The position numbers and the translations under genes were made by a program. DNA of 64,000 nt, from the NCBI GenBank assembly GCA_005406025.1, contig BGZK01000134.1, positions 248,001 through 312,000 of the forward strand, in the 5' to 3' direction. Numbering within the stretch: the first letter of the stretch is position 1; each line of letters begins with the position of its first letter. This DNA comes from Eumeta japonica. Lineage: Eukaryota; Arthropoda; Insecta; Lepidoptera; Psychidae. Shown piece by piece: positions 32,985-45,394 of this stretch. Below the pieces are notes generated by a model that ran no database searches, had not been told where the DNA came from, and saw nothing but the letters and a program-made list of their open reading frames with translations.

Positions 32985-33190
32985 AATACACGGCCGTGTT
33001 CACGACACAGCCAAGCCCCGTTTTTGACGTGACAACGTCTTAAATTAGGTTGCGGCTGGGAGTCACTTATGAAAAAGTGTAACGCTCGGTAACGTAACGA
33101 TGAGTCACCGAACGAGAGAGAGGCCCGCCGAATGCCTTGCGTCTCTCTCCCACTCAACTATGATCGGTCTGCCGCGCGCGCAACTAGAGA
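32985..33190. repeat. GC-rich block with GACGTGACAACGTC core, possible dispersed repeat
   Basis: TTTTGACGTGACAACGTCTT followed by CACCGAACGAGAGAGAGGCC and GCGTCTCTCTCCCACTCAAC has a wording I associate with a repeat in moth BACs, but I cannot name it. GACGTGACAACGTC is itself an imperfect palindrome. A conserved non-coding element is the alternative. Confidence 0.35.
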
Positions 33191-33305
33191 ATTAGTGTAT
33201 AGCTTGCAAATGTATTGCAAGTTATTGTATGTATATTTGTATATAAATACGTATGTATGTGTAAAGGTAAAAATAAAATTTTGTTAATATGAAATTCAGT
33301 GCGAG

Positions 33306-33364
33306 ATTCTTTGTATAAATTAATGTTTTAAATATAATTCTTTGTATAAATAAATGTTTTAAAT
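33306..33364 (+). repeat. Two 28-bp direct repeats
   Basis: ATTCTTTGTATAAATTAATG with TTTTAAAT (33306-33333) is followed three bases later by the same unit with one change (33337-33364). A recent local duplication. Confidence 0.85.
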
Positions 33365-33369
33365 TGTTA

Positions 33370-34610
33370 CTATTATTTCATCCTTCTTCCTACTATACGA
33401 ATGAATATTCACATTAAAATGATTTTACCATTCAAAGTCGTTGTCACGTAAAACTTTCGCCCGTATACCGACTTTACAGGCAACCAAATTTTTTTTTGTC
33501 ACTGGTTTGTTCAGTATCGACGCGACTCGTAAGATAAATAGAGGGAGGGCTATACAGGCTATTTTGAAAACTCCTAAACAGATGTGTCTATAATATCAGT
33601 TTTTGCTCCAAACTAATATTAGGATTGTTTTAAATTTTAATTTTATGAGGCTTAAATCTTTCATGCAAATTTAAATTCGGAAATACCATCCATGTATCTC
33701 CACAATCCTATGACCTCGACGTAATGCTGTATCTAGATGTTTCCTCACAAGGGAACTTTTACATATCGGTTGCTATAAATCGTATACGTTTAGTTCATTA
33801 GGTGGCGCTGATGCCGAGATCATTTCTTCGACAGGGAACTGCTTGACCATTGATCGCTATCACTTGCCACGTCGTTTAGAAACATAGCTCTACTTTTACA
33901 CTACGCTCAACATTTTTGAAGCTCAGCTTATGTCCAAAACTAAGGAAAAAGTGCCTTCAAATCAATCACAACACGTGCACATAATCGTAGTATCAGTCAT
34001 TGCCTCACTCACCATTGAGTTTTTCAGAATTATACGGTATGTATGATATGATTGAGACCTGCATTGAACATATTTTTAGTTTAAAAAATTTTAAGGTGTT
34101 AAATAGATAACGAAATTGAAAATTCCTATTTCATTGTTTTTGAATAGTAAAAATATGATAGACTAAGATTAGGATTTGCTGTTTCTATGAGAATGCTAAT
34201 GTTTTTGTAATTGAAAACGTAAAAATTAATATACTGAATTTACGGTTACAAATGGAAATAGGAATTCTGTAATATTCGAAAATAGGGATATGATAAGTGG
34301 TATTAAGACTTATCACGGCCACTATTTTAGTAATTCCGAAGGAGTAAAAGTGAAAGCGGACATTTGGTTTGGGAAAGGTTTACAACAATTTGTGTAACAA
34401 TATTCCAAATATTTTGGCATTTCAATTGTCTTGTCTATTTAAATCTTCATTAATCCCTTACGTTATAAAATCTTATCTGATAACTCGTTTTTCATAAATG
34501 TAAAACTCCTGCACATACGAACGTTAGAGCTTGCTCGTACAAAATTTTTAAATGATGGCCCAAAATATTGAAGTTAAGTATGGACTGCTGTCGTAAATAT
34601 ATGGACTATG
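33370..34610. other. AT-rich DNA without a gene
   Basis: Nothing recognised except ATTAGGTGGCGCTGATGCC at 33797, whose GGTGGCGCT wording is common in insect dispersed repeats. Confidence 0.45.
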
Positions 34611-34624
34611 TATAATAGCGCTGT

Positions 34625-34765
34625 CAAAAGCGAGATCGGAACAGAAATGAGAATTAAGATCGAGATCAGTAAAGAAATCGAAAACAGGTCGGATACCAAA
34701 CCTTGATCAAACCAGCTGTCAAAATAGAAATCTAGATCGGAATAGAGATAAGGATATAATAGCCA
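34625..34765 (-). repeat. Purine-rich copy of the pyrimidine-rich repeat family
   Basis: Units such as AGCGAGATCGGAACAGAAAT, AAGATCGAGATCAG and ATCTAGATCGGAATAGAG are the reverse complement of the GATCCCG/GATTCTG units at 10.0 kb. The 73-codon minus frame here is a product of the repeat. Confidence 0.55.
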
Positions 34766-34799
34766 AACCTTAAAGGTGAAGCCATACGTGAACATGTAC

Positions 34800-36595
34800 T
34801 AAATAAGCAAAAGTTGTCATGAAATGAACTTTTCTGAAAACTGTTATTAAAAATAAAAAGAAAGAAAAATAACAAATATCTGGACTACTTGTCCAGCGTT
34901 ACTACGCTGAATACACGAAAGTGCCTTAGTTTGTGCATGCATTGCAAAAAACTGGTCGTGAGGTGATCAGAACTTAACTGTTAAAGTCAAAAACTAAACA
35001 CGTTGAAGTATATGATCTTAGTCTGTGACTTTAAGCATTTGGGACATTAATTTAATGGCATAAATATCAATATTTTCAAGGCTAACTTAGTCAACTGCCA
35101 ATTGTTAAGTCAAAACAACGTATTTGGACGTGTTTAGTTTTAACTTAAACAGTTAACAATGCATTATTTCGAATGAGAGTTCGTAGCACACCGCTGTTAG
35201 TACATACTATAACTACATTTATATGTGTAATAAGCTCAGATAGGTGTAGCGCTAAACCTAGAGCAAATATTTCCCGACCCGTTTAGTTTCCGTATAGCAA
35301 AAGCATCGTTTTCATCGTTTTCCATTACCGTCGTGTGTAAGCGAGAACACTTTACTTAGGGATAAATTTATTATCTATTTGTTACCTCTCATTAAACAAA
35401 CGTAAAATAAGTTTAACCATATGTGACATGCTGTAGTCCTTTCGTGTTTCGATGAAGTACGTCACTTCTAAGATGCTACGTCGTTTTTGAAGTAACACAC
35501 GTGTTTTTCGAATAAAATCGTAATAAAAATTCCCCAATATACATTAGAAATATTTTCGAGCAAAAAATGATATGAAAAAGAAGGAAAATATAAAATAAGT
35601 TTTTTTTTCTCGCCGTGTTGACCCGTCACTACGCAGCTATCAAGAGCGTGAGTTTGTAGTTTCCTAACAGGATATTGGATTACGGAGGAAAACGCAGACA
35701 TGTATTTCAGAGTTTTCTTTTCGTGCGCTTGAAGTAAATAAATATTGTTATTTATTTCATTTATAACAACATTACAGAAATTGCAATATTCTCATTCACG
35801 ACGCTTATTATTGAATTTAAATTGTTATTTCGCTTAATAAATGAGTAATTTACATCACAGTTATGGAATATAAAAACATAAGTATGACTGTGACTTTTTT
35901 AATGAAATTTTTTGCTTTCAATCAGATTATTTTTCCAACCTGAATTAAAATGAAACAAAATAGTACGTACGGTGCTTTTTTATCGTACACGGTATCATTA
36001 TCCAACTAACATTCAAATCGATTTTTATTTCTACATGAAAACCGTACAAAAACGCTAGTTGCATTCTTCACTAAACTATACGGATCCGGAGCAACATTTA
36101 TGTGTAGATTAATTTGAAAATTCGTCTTTTCACCGGGAATCGAAAACAGGATTTTCAGAGTTCCACAAAACTCATCCCTATGATGATGGAGGGCTTCGAT
36201 TTGTAACATAAGTATATGATGTTATGGAACTGCACTTGTGTGCGTTCCCAAACTACTGAACGGATAAAATACGGTAAGCATATTTGTATAACTACACCAC
36301 ACACACTTTATCGAAATCTCATACGCGATAGATTTGGGGGGCGTATGGGCTGCGTAAACATTGTGTTTGATAAACTAAAATATACTCTCTCCGTGTTTAT
36401 TTATCAAATAGGATAGACGTACGTATATAAGGCGACAATTGATTATTAACGTGAGATTACTTAGAAACGAAATGGAATTCTCATGAACCCTAGCATATAC
36501 ATTTTTTTTTATAATATGCATAATTTATACCAATACAAGCATTTCGGTCTTCAATAAATTAATATGCATATCTCTGCCTCGATAATATCTGAACA
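34800..36595. other. AT-rich DNA without a gene
   Basis: Frames of 66-77 codons (35468 minus, 36006 minus, 36216 plus) have no recognisable features. No repeat boundary seen. Confidence 0.5.
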
Positions 36596-36605
36596 CGTTA
36601 GTGCA

Positions 36606-36680
36606 ATAATAGTGATAGCTCAGTGGTAGAACGATCGATTTGCAACACGAAGATCCTAAATTCGATCCAAAGTATATAAG
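36606..36680 (+). pseudogene. tRNA-like sequence (tRNA pseudogene or SINE head)
   Basis: TAGCTCAGTGGTAGA at 36617-36631 matches the pol III A box and D-arm of a class I tRNA. About 35 bases later AATTCGATCC stands where GGTTCGATCC (B box, T-arm) is expected. An ATTTGCAAC segment occupies the anticodon-loop position, but the acceptor stem does not pair and the B box is damaged. An active tRNA is unlikely; a decayed tRNA copy or the head of a tRNA-derived SINE fits. Confidence 0.5.
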
Positions 36681-36954
36681 ACTTTTTTTTATTAAATTGA
36701 ATAACCATTTGTTTATTCGACAATACTGTTTGATAATGTTGAAGGAAAAAAAGCCCACGTCTCGAAGGTAAGTAAAAACTGCGTTTGTTGAGTGTGTGGG
36801 ATCAGTAAATACGTTCGCAACCTGTCATGTTAGGATTAAATGGCTGTGGAACATGGGGATGCAACAAGTGTGTATCTCCAAATGCCCCATGTTGGTGACG
36901 ATAGCATCGAGTTCATAAAATATATTTGGAAAACCCTTGATCTTGTAGGTCGTT

Positions 36955-37085
36955 CCCAAAACTTCCGGCTATTTTCGAGCTCGGAGAACTCGAAGTTGTT
37001 TGTATATACAATTTCGAGCTCTTCTAACTCATGAGTACAAATAACAAATACGATGATAAGCTCTTTGAGATCAAAAATTTTCTGT
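36955..37085. repeat. 'GAGCTC' periodic repeat, second cluster
   Basis: TTTCGAGCTCGGAGAACTCG, AATTTCGAGCTCTTCTAACT and ATAAGCTCTTTGAGATC repeat within 110 bases and correspond to the 23.1-23.35 kb cluster. Confidence 0.5.
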
Positions 37086-37309
37086 TAAGGGCTTTATGCA
37101 CGCCACGCGATGCCGATGCATTATATTTACGGTTTACATACAAATATAGTTGGTACGGGTTTTTTTGAGTCCCAAAAATATGATCATTAATATATCATGT
37201 TATAGACAAAATATGGATAAAAGCACTTTGCAAAAAATATTTTTACAATGAAACACGCATGTACTTGTATTATACAGTAGTTCCAAGGACAAAAGAGCAT
37301 GCGGGTTAC

Positions 37310-37545
37310 TAGAGAAAACGGCCACCGCGGCCCATGGATACTGGTAACCTCATTAGTTCGTTGCTAGCCTTTTGAGTAGAAGTAGGACATCTGATAGAGA
37401 AGGTTGTGGGATGGTGGAAAGTGCAATGGATGGATGAAGAATGGGTCGACGGAGTGGGGTGTGGTGATGCAAAAAGGAGTGGGCCACCGGAAATTTCACT
37501 TACTTTACTACACATGAAACGGCAGACGCAGTAATTCTGTATTTT
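37310..37545 (-). repeat. Dispersed repeat with polypyrimidine minus strand
   Basis: On the minus strand the order is GAAATTTCCGGTGGCCCACT, CATCACCACACCCCACTCCG, CATTGCACTTTCCACCATCC and, last, CATGGGCCGCGGTGGCCG. I remember this arrangement as a repeat common in lepidopteran genomes. The 68-codon minus frame is probably not a protein; its composition (Ser, Thr, Pro, His) follows the repeat. Confidence 0.55.
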
Positions 37546-37549
37546 GTGA

Positions 37550-38555
37550 GAGTGTAGTATCTCATCGATCGAGCCAACCCATTTTTATGGTGAAGTCAAG
37601 TTGATCACGGCATGGCTTTAACACTACAAACACGTTATTTTGTTTATGATTTTTTCTTGCAGCGTTGGTTTTAATAAAAAAAAATGTTTTTGCGTAAAAT
37701 TCTATAGGATAAAATTGTTAAATTAATGATTATTAATAAATTGTTATTCGTTCGTTCAACTATCACAGGAATGTACAAGAGATGTTATTTGATGTTTCCT
37801 AACCGTTTGCATCCTCTTCAACTGTAATTTTCCAGATTTTCTGAGGATGATGTTCGCATCGAACTGCTTTGGTTTCAAGTGCATGGGTCACGTTATCCTT
37901 AAGAGCTGTAGGTTGTCGCAAAAGAACGGCCGCATGAACTTACCATATTACGGTTTTCATCGATGAAAGTTTGTGTAAGCAGAGACATTCTTAAAAGTGA
38001 TTTTTCGTTAAAATTGAGTTTATGAATTTTATATGGCTATAAAGAGAGTGTCTCCAAGTTGACAACGCCTTGTCTGCGAATCCGCAATGTTATTAAGTTC
38101 GAATTCAGATCATATGCGAATCAATCAGTGAATTTGTAACTCATGCTAAATTAATCTAATCGCTCCCCCCTTAAAGAGTACCTACGTGAAATCATTTACG
38201 GTTAAAATACTTTAACGTGAAAAAAAAATAAAGAATGTGGGTAGGTATGTCTGTGTGACTGATACGAAGTCAATGGGGCTTTAAACGTTAATAATTTAGT
38301 AACATTTTACATTGAGCACTCAAAAATTTAATCTGGATACGGTGCTCCACGCACAATCGCCGATTGTGCACCGCTTTTAAATTAATTTCTCTCTGAATAA
38401 AGAGGCAGGCAGCGCAGCGATGAAAAGATATCGGACCTTTAATTACGTTGGTAATGACGGCATAAAAGAACCGATTTATATTTTTTTTCATGTTTTAATA
38501 CCGGAGCCCAAACAATAATACGATGACGTTATCGACATTTAATAGACTAGTATTC
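37550..38555. other. Non-coding DNA
   Basis: GCACAATCG-C-CGATTGTGC at 38351-38369 is a perfect nine-base-arm palindrome. Otherwise no gene, RNA or bounded repeat was seen. Confidence 0.45.
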
Positions 38556-38559
38556 GCCC

Positions 38560-38965
38560 GTAACTCCACCCGTGTGGACGTACAATGAATTACTTCATCT
38601 TGTGCGTCAACCATGATCCTGTATCCGGTTCTGCTCTCGATTCCGTTTTCGGTCCAACTTACCCCATCTAATCTATTCCATTCTTAGTCCGTTGTTCGTA
38701 TCGGTCCTCTTTTACACATTGCTATTGCTTATAAGCAACCCGCATAAAAGAGAACAAAGTCCGTTCTATGTTCAAGGGAGCAAAGGCGTGAGCGAAAGCC
38801 AGTATCATTATAAATTATAGCCTATATATTACTACTATGTATATACTATAGTGTAAAATTTCATTAAAATCGGTTAAGTAGTTTCTACGTTAAAACTAAC
38901 AAGCATTCATCCATCGTCACCAAATTTCCGGGCTTATGATATTACTAGCACAGACGATTCCGCTC
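38560..38965 (+). repeat. Pyrimidine-rich 'GTGTGGAC' repeat with LINE/SINE-type tail
   Basis: The head CGCCCGTAACTCCACCCGTG, then TGGACGTACAATG, leads into CGATTCCGTTTTCGGTCC units. The tail AAAATCGGTTAAGTAGTTTC, then AACAAGCATTCATCCATCG and TTTCCGGGCTTATGATATTA, is the wording of the short-repeat 3' ends seen throughout Lepidoptera. This is one of the better-preserved tails of the family. Confidence 0.7.
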
Positions 38966-39034
38966 TTTGCCTATGGTATTATATCGGAATACGTCAAACG
39001 GTATTTAATCTAAAACGTTACATTAACAACTTCC

Positions 39035-39175
39035 AAAACGTTTTCACAGTAAACCAACTTCCCGTTTAGCGCCAGCGCGGTATATACATCGCGATGAATT
39101 ATTCAGACCGTCAACGTCGGGCCGCGCGTCGGCCGGCGCGCTGGTGACTGCGCGAACGGAAAGGCCTTACTTGGG
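39035..39175. promoter_or_regulatory. Short GC-rich island
   Basis: GCGCCAGCGCGGTATATACA is followed by CGCGATGAATTATTCAGACC and a CpG-dense GGGCCGCGCGTCGGCCGGCG. Same sharp contrast as the other islands; candidate regulatory element. Confidence 0.3.
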
Positions 39176-39479
39176 AGTTTTCTTAGTTACATTTCGCAAA
39201 ACAATGTCGCTTTGTTTTTGTATTTGAACAGTATTTCGCCTTTGTGACGAAATTCCAATACATTTATGACGTGAAGTTCATGTGTATCGCTTACTTTCTA
39301 CGTTAAGTTATACAATGCAAAAAAAAGAAATCGTCGCTTTTTCGTCACAAAAGTTCTTGTTTTTAATTAGTCTTCTCTTCTTAAAAAATTGTAAGCTAAA
39401 ATTTGAGTTGAAGTTATTCTTTAAAATAATTAGTTTTCATCATTCTGTGTTATGGATACAAATTTATTATTTTACTAAC

Positions 39480-39870
39480 TTTTGTTCGCGGCTCCACCTG
39501 CGTGGACATACACCGAATACTTTGATCTTTTAGGTGGATCGATAACGTTATCAACAATAATTTCGATCCTGGTCCCGTTCTTGATTCCATACGAGAAGAG
39601 TCAATATTCTTACATCGAAAACACACATAACGCCGTTAATTTTTTTATATAAAGGGATCTCACTTACGCTCTCGACCCTGATACAGGTGCTGCTCGTGAT
39701 TCTGATCCCGAATCGATGTTGGACTAGAAATGTTTCTTAAACATTATTATTAATAACCAAGCGCCATAAGCAATTAGTTCGTTCTACTATCATGCAGACG
39801 GAGCCATGATCAAAAGTGAGTATCTTCATAAATTGTAGTATATATGTTATTCTGATATATAATATATATT
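39480..39870 (+). repeat. Pyrimidine-rich 'GCGTGGAC' repeat
   Basis: TTCGCGGCTCCACCTGCGTG, then GACATACACC, then GATCCTGGTCCCGTTCTTGA and CTCTCGACCCTGATACAGGT match the family at 10.0, 38.6 and 59.0 kb. Confidence 0.65.
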
Positions 39871-39964
39871 ATTGTTAAGTTCCAGCTAATTTTGTTTAGC
39901 AATTAAAGCGTGATTGGGTAACAAACATCAAAATATACACACTTCCAAATTTATAATTTTTGTT

Positions 39965-40340
39965 AACGCCATATTTTATGCCTCGAGTCATAGATTATAT
40001 AGACTATTCCCCCTGCCATTATTCCCGGGGCGCAGGGGGCGGGCCAAATAACGCGGGAGCGGATCTCACGTTTGGCGTTTACACAATGTAGGGCAAGCTC
40101 AGCGGGCGATCGTTGCGGTGCGCGAATGCGCGATAAAAATAAAACGAAACGCGGATCAAAGTTGGAACCCATTAATGTAAGTATTATTAGCGGAAGCGAG
40201 TGAACCCTGAGCGGGCCGCTGGACGATTTTTGGCTCATGCGCCCTGGACCGTTGGGATGAACACCGGCTGTGCCAGGTGAGCCCGAGAGAACTGACGACA
40301 CCCCTCGCTGTCCGGGCGCGTGCAGATTTGTCATTGATAA
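39965..40340. promoter_or_regulatory. GC-rich island with a 143-codon minus frame
   Basis: CCCGGGGCGCAGGGGGCGGG, CGATCGTTGCGGTGCGCGAA and GTGAGCCCGAGAGAACTGAC lie in an abrupt GC-rich block. The minus frame 40394-39963 is open for 143 codons (SSVLSGSPGTAGVHPNGPG, ELALHCVNAKREIRS) but has no domain I recognise and no splice context that supports an exon. I treat it as non-coding with low certainty. Confidence 0.35.
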
Positions 40341-40399
40341 TAAATAAGGTTTAAGATGATGTCCGTTAGAAACCAATTTAAAACTAATAACCAATAAAT

Positions 40400-42635
40400 A
40401 TCGAAAGTAACATATAGAGTACTGTTGAATATCTCTTTTAAAAACCAGGTTTTATTTTTTTTAATAACTGTTTAAAATATATAAAGCTTCAACATGAGTT
40501 ATGTGTGTTTCCATTCGCTATCTTTGAATGTGTTTGAATTTGAATATCTGATTTCGTAGGTTTTTGTGTGTATATAGATTCGTCTTGTTGTCCCCCGCGT
40601 CGATGAAAGTACGACAAGGTACCAATTTCAGAAAAAAAAGTACAATTAATAATGTTAATATAAAATAAAACTAGGATTTTCAAATGTAATCTAAGGTCAC
40701 TAAATCCGATATGGTATCTATTGTTGTTAAAATTTAAAACCATTCGACATAGAAATGTTGCAACGATATTCTTTAGTCAATGTGAAAGAAATATCTAATC
40801 CACATAAAGATATTCTTTTTTTATTCAATTAAATAATTATGATATTTACCAATTTTTATTTTCATATGCTTGGAAACGCATTAATTGGTAAAAAATAATT
40901 TAACTGACGATGTCTGGCTTTATGTAACAGCTGTGGAATAATATGAATTTAATATCAAATAGTTTTGGAAAAATCTGGAATAGTTTTGGGAGAGAACAAT
41001 TGTGAGAAAAGTCGAAATTAATATATTTAACTGTTCAGTGTTCTTCTTCTATTTTTGGGCAGAATGTAAACGTAATGTAATCGAATATAGAACAGACTAA
41101 ATTTAGAAAACAATATAAAAAAATAAAGCATTAAAAAACCTATTAGGAAGTACTTTTGTTTGAGTTTGCGTCGACTAAAGCAAGGCTTGAGAAATACGCA
41201 AAGAAGTTTTCAATGATTGCTGAATAATAATCATAGCATATATTTTTACAACTAAACACTACTTTTTACAAAAATCGTATATGACTTTTAGAAAAACTTC
41301 AGTGGCAGATTCATATGGATTTAGCATTAAGAGTTAACGCAGCAGAAATACGAGCCGCTTTGCTTATACTGCATTTGCTATTAATGCTAGAAATTCAGCG
41401 TCGTAAACAACATATCTCCATGAAGAAACGGATTCATGAAATGTATATATTTCTTCAATTAATACAGATTGAAATTCCAAATAATATTACCACATCCATG
41501 GTAAGAAGAAAGCACATCAAGAGTAACTCTATGTTCGTATAAAAATCCACTTACATTTAAATGGGTACAGCACATAAACGACTAGCTCTTAGATAGCGCC
41601 AGAGTAATTCGTTATTTAGAATGCAATTTTACGAGTCGAACATCAAAAGATGCGCGAAAGACGCTGACTCAGTTTATGGCGCCTCGATCAAAATAATCGT
41701 TATAGCCAGTTATTATCACGTACGTGATATGTGATACAGTGATGAAATTACTTATGTAAAAATGCATTGTGAGTGAATTAATTTTGTGTGACATATATAG
41801 ACGAGTTATATTCTCAGCCTATTCATTTACATATCGCAGTTTCGCGCGCAAGTATCGTGCGCTTGGCTTGGTTTTATCCTTTGTCGCGTACCTGCCTGTT
41901 TCATTAGCATCATGATAACCTATACAATCATCTACAAGGGACAACCTGTCCATTAATCAAGTTTCATACCTTCTATAGGTACTTTTTGACTGGTAACGAG
42001 GACCAAGAAAAATAAGTTTCTTTATATTGTACATATATATAATATTGCTCCCGATAGCGATCTTATGTATTCGTTCGGAATTAATCTTAGGGATAATAAA
42101 TTGCCATTTTTACTGGAATTTTTGTATTTATCCTTTTTTTACATAAAACCTGTCCTATATCCTATTAAAATACATAAATTTATATGTAAAGTCCAATTAT
42201 GATCCTTGAGGTATTGCTGTCAGCACTCGATGAACATATCGAATTTTATACTCATACTAATAGTTTATAACCATCTACAAACTATTTTACGCCGATTGGT
42301 CAAAATGTCATACCGACATTGTGGTTTTCTATTGATGCTCGGACAAAAACAAAAGAAATTGTTTTCATTATTGTTACACACAACTTTTATAATGTTTAGT
42401 TCGGAACGCTTTATTATTGTGTGCTTAGTTGATATTATCTGAACGAAATTCGGCCTGGCGTTCCTGATGAATTTATCTTTGTAACAATTTTATCTACATG
42501 TATAATACGTAAGAAGCTTTCGCGTTGTATGTAAGTGTTCAGTGATACTTCATTAATTTTCTTTGCTACGCAAATCAAAAGTATGAGAATTTATCGGAGG
42601 TCACACAACAATAATATCCGTGTTCTATTAAACAT
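40400..42635. other. AT-rich gene desert
   Basis: Frames of 75-84 codons are scattered and have no recognisable features. ATCACGTACGTGAT at 41715-41728 is a 14-base palindrome with an ACGT core. Confidence 0.5.
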
Positions 42636-42639
42636 ATAA

Positions 42640-42765
42640 CGGTCGCAGCCGACGGTGAAGTTGGGGGCGTCATGTAAGCGAATTATCGATCCGGCGCTCA
42701 ATATCCGACTCGAGTGTCGCGAATATGGATTCGCGGTTACTGCGGCCACTTCATTTTTATATGCC
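42640..42765. promoter_or_regulatory. Short GC-rich island
   Basis: GGTCGCAGCCGACGGTGAAG, GAATTATCGATCCGGCGCTC and TGTCGCGAATATGGATTCGC form a CpG-rich block with no frame. Candidate conserved element. Confidence 0.3.
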
Positions 42766-42769
42766 TGGT

Positions 42770-44015
42770 TAAATATAATATATCACAAGTAAGTACCACC
42801 CACATTTGCGGAATTTAAAAATATAAAATACCAATAAAATGTAGAAAAGTATTTCTATTCAGTGTCATAAATTAAGACAATGTACGTAATAAAAACTTAG
42901 TTAGAAATGGAGTCTTAAACGTATAAGAACTATCTATCAAAAGTGATATCATTTTATTATCTTGAACTAAAATTTTATGGTTTCTTTTATTGGAAACTAT
43001 AAATTATTGTTGAACGATAAATTCATTTTCTAGTTGCCTTTGTCACTTTCATTTGTATCGGACGAAAATCAAAGAGAAAACGATTGCAAAAAAAAATATC
43101 TTTTCAAGGCATATCCCAACACTTGCCTTTATCATAAATCTAATATTGAGAACTGTTATTTTTTTTTAATATTTTTTTTATATCTGAATTATTTGACATA
43201 ATACTTAATCAAAAAATCGTAAAAAATGTTTTTTTCAGGAAATTTCATAGGATATCCTGTATCTCATAGAACCAGAACGAATAATACAAAACATCTAATC
43301 TTATCTAGAAAAAAAATCAAATGTTTACTACAATTTACCAAAAAAGTTTCGAATGGAGAATAAGTACTAATTGTAACTTTAAAATATTACTTAGTTCATA
43401 TACATGTAGTTCAGCAGAATTCCAACAAAATCTCGTATTGCTCATCTGGACGCAGGTGCAGGTAAATATGCGTCCACTATTCTCAATTTTTTAGTTTATG
43501 AGTATTATAATTCACTTCTAACCTAAATATACAAAATAATTGGTAACTAATGGTATAAATATCGACTTATCAATTACATCTATCCTTGCGAAAAACAAAT
43601 AGTAAAACAGCTATTATAATTTGTCAAAATAAAAGATTAGGGCATGCTACCAAAAAAATATAAACAATTCACCAATCCAACTATGAGAAAAAACACCATA
43701 ATCCAAAATGCTTATAGATACATGATACGAAGGTGTTGTGCAACACTTGAGGAGGAGAAATTAGTTGCTTGAGAGCTACATTACTCAAATTTTATTGTAG
43801 TAGGTATAGAAGAAACATACACAGTAAGTGGTTTATTCACTTTCAAGTATTAAAATTGGACGTTCAGCGAGAAAAATGACGCAGTTACAAAGGAAATAAA
43901 AATTTTCATTAAAAGCCATATCTAGAGTTATTACAGTCCAAAGGAAAAGTAATCGAGGTTGGAAGTGCAAGAAATTTCTTAAAAAAATATTGCTATTATG
44001 ATATATATATATATA
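42770..44015. other. AT-rich DNA ending in (AT)n
   Basis: No gene recognised. An (AT)10 run at 44001-44019 abuts the LTR. Confidence 0.5.
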
Positions 44016-44019
44016 TATA

Positions 44020-44376
44020 TGTAGAACGGGTACAACTCTAAAGGTTTCATTTTTTTTGGCACTAGGGATCTTCAGTTAAATGTGAAGTAGCGATATGAAT
44101 TACGTTTATTCGTTTATTTGTATATTTCGTTTATTTATATGTTCAAATGTCGTATATGCCTTCAATACTATGTTTATTAAATCAAATTCCTGTGGTTTTT
44201 ATTACTCTTAGGGTCCGCCTCTTTTCCTTAACCCACCTTGTTTATCTCGCTACTTTTTTTTTTGCGAATTGAATAACATTTCATTGTTTTAAATTCAAAC
44301 ATAGAGTTGACGCACGCCCGACCCCAGAACGGAGGCTGGACGCCTCGCGTGCCACATACTTTATCTACTTATTACA
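44020..44376 (+). mobile_element. Ty3/gypsy LTR, near-complete (solo or orphan)
   Basis: A 357-bp sequence from TGTAGAACGGG to CTTATTACA aligns along its whole length with the minus-strand pieces 48801-48629 and 47896-47718. Shared blocks include GGATCTTCAGTTAAA, ACATTTCATTGTTTTAAATT and GCCTCGCGTGCCACATACTT. Both copies start TG and end CA, as LTRs do, and similarity stops at the same points. The sequence to its right shows no primer-binding site, so it may be a solo LTR. No clean target-site duplication is visible because the left flank is (AT)n. Confidence 0.8.
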
Positions 44377-44379
44377 TAA

Positions 44380-45390
44380 TTTCTCCCCTTCGAGAAAAAA
44401 AAATCTAATTAAATTTAATATATTTTTTGTTCATATTAACTGATATAGTACAAGTGTTCTACTTCAAAGTGGAACGTCATACAATGCGAGTGGTTAGTTA
44501 CGACCCATTGACATGGATCTCAATTTAATTTATTCCAAGTGATTTTACATGTTCATCATTTACGTCTAAACACGCATAGCCACGCTGACAGGATTTACTC
44601 ACCTGTCGGGGCCACATTAAAAGACGGACGACAACTCGAACAGACATGTTACTAAGAATTAAAAAACATATTAAATTTAAGCAAAAAAAGTCAATGTTTT
44701 TGAGTCCCTGGACTCCTCGCAGGCTTGAGAAGCTGCCGGAACAATGTCGGCCGCCGTGGGACCGTAGTGGCTCGGCTAGCACCGCTCCAGCGTCGCTCTG
44801 CCCTCGCGTCTTTTCAGCATCTGAAACTGTGAGTTGTGCGAGGAACCGGTCTTTGTCTGATATTTCCATCGGTTGTCGTTCTTGATTCTGTTCATGTCAG
44901 AGAGCGAACCACGCGGTTGTACCGTCACATAACTCTGTGAGCGTAGTTGACTTCCTTAACAAATCGAATCTCCTTTTTACACTTTATCTCTCTCACATAA
45001 CTTTTAATTATTTAAAATGGGTCACGGTAAGCTTTTCGTCATTTTACAGCTTTTCTACCTTGATTTCGGATGCTGAGCGCGGAATCAGCCGCCCCGATGT
45101 TCATCAGCTCTCGTACGTCATATACGACGTAAAAAGAGTTACTAGATTCTACGTTACTAGATTCGCGCTGACATTAGCAGTATATACCATTTTTACTAAA
45201 TGGTATTTAAGATGCAATAATTATTAAAATCCATACTTATCCTAATATATCACTGTACATTAATCTTAATAAAATTGGTTCGTTTTGAAATGACATTTAC
45301 AATAGAACAAATGTCGCTAATATCATTTTAAAATAAATACGACTGTCGCTATACTTACCTACTTGGTGTCTTTTTCATCAGCTTTGTACT
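44380..45390. other. Unassigned DNA with a GC-rich patch at 44.69-44.93 kb
   Basis: A minus frame of 114 codons (44869-44525) and a plus frame of 79 codons overlap in the GC-rich patch. The minus product (VLAEPLRSHGGRHCSGSFSS) resembles nothing I can name. Being beside the LTR it could be internal retroelement sequence, but this is not supported. Confidence 0.35.
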
Positions 45391-45394
45391 TTTA

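Noticed and set aside
39963..40394. 143-codon minus frame
   Set aside because: Open because the block is GC-rich. No domain, signal sequence or exon boundary is recognisable, so it was kept only as part of the GC-rich island.
44525..44869. 114-codon minus frame beside the LTR
   Set aside because: I considered it as retroelement gag or polyprotein but found no matching motif; another frame is open on the opposite strand.
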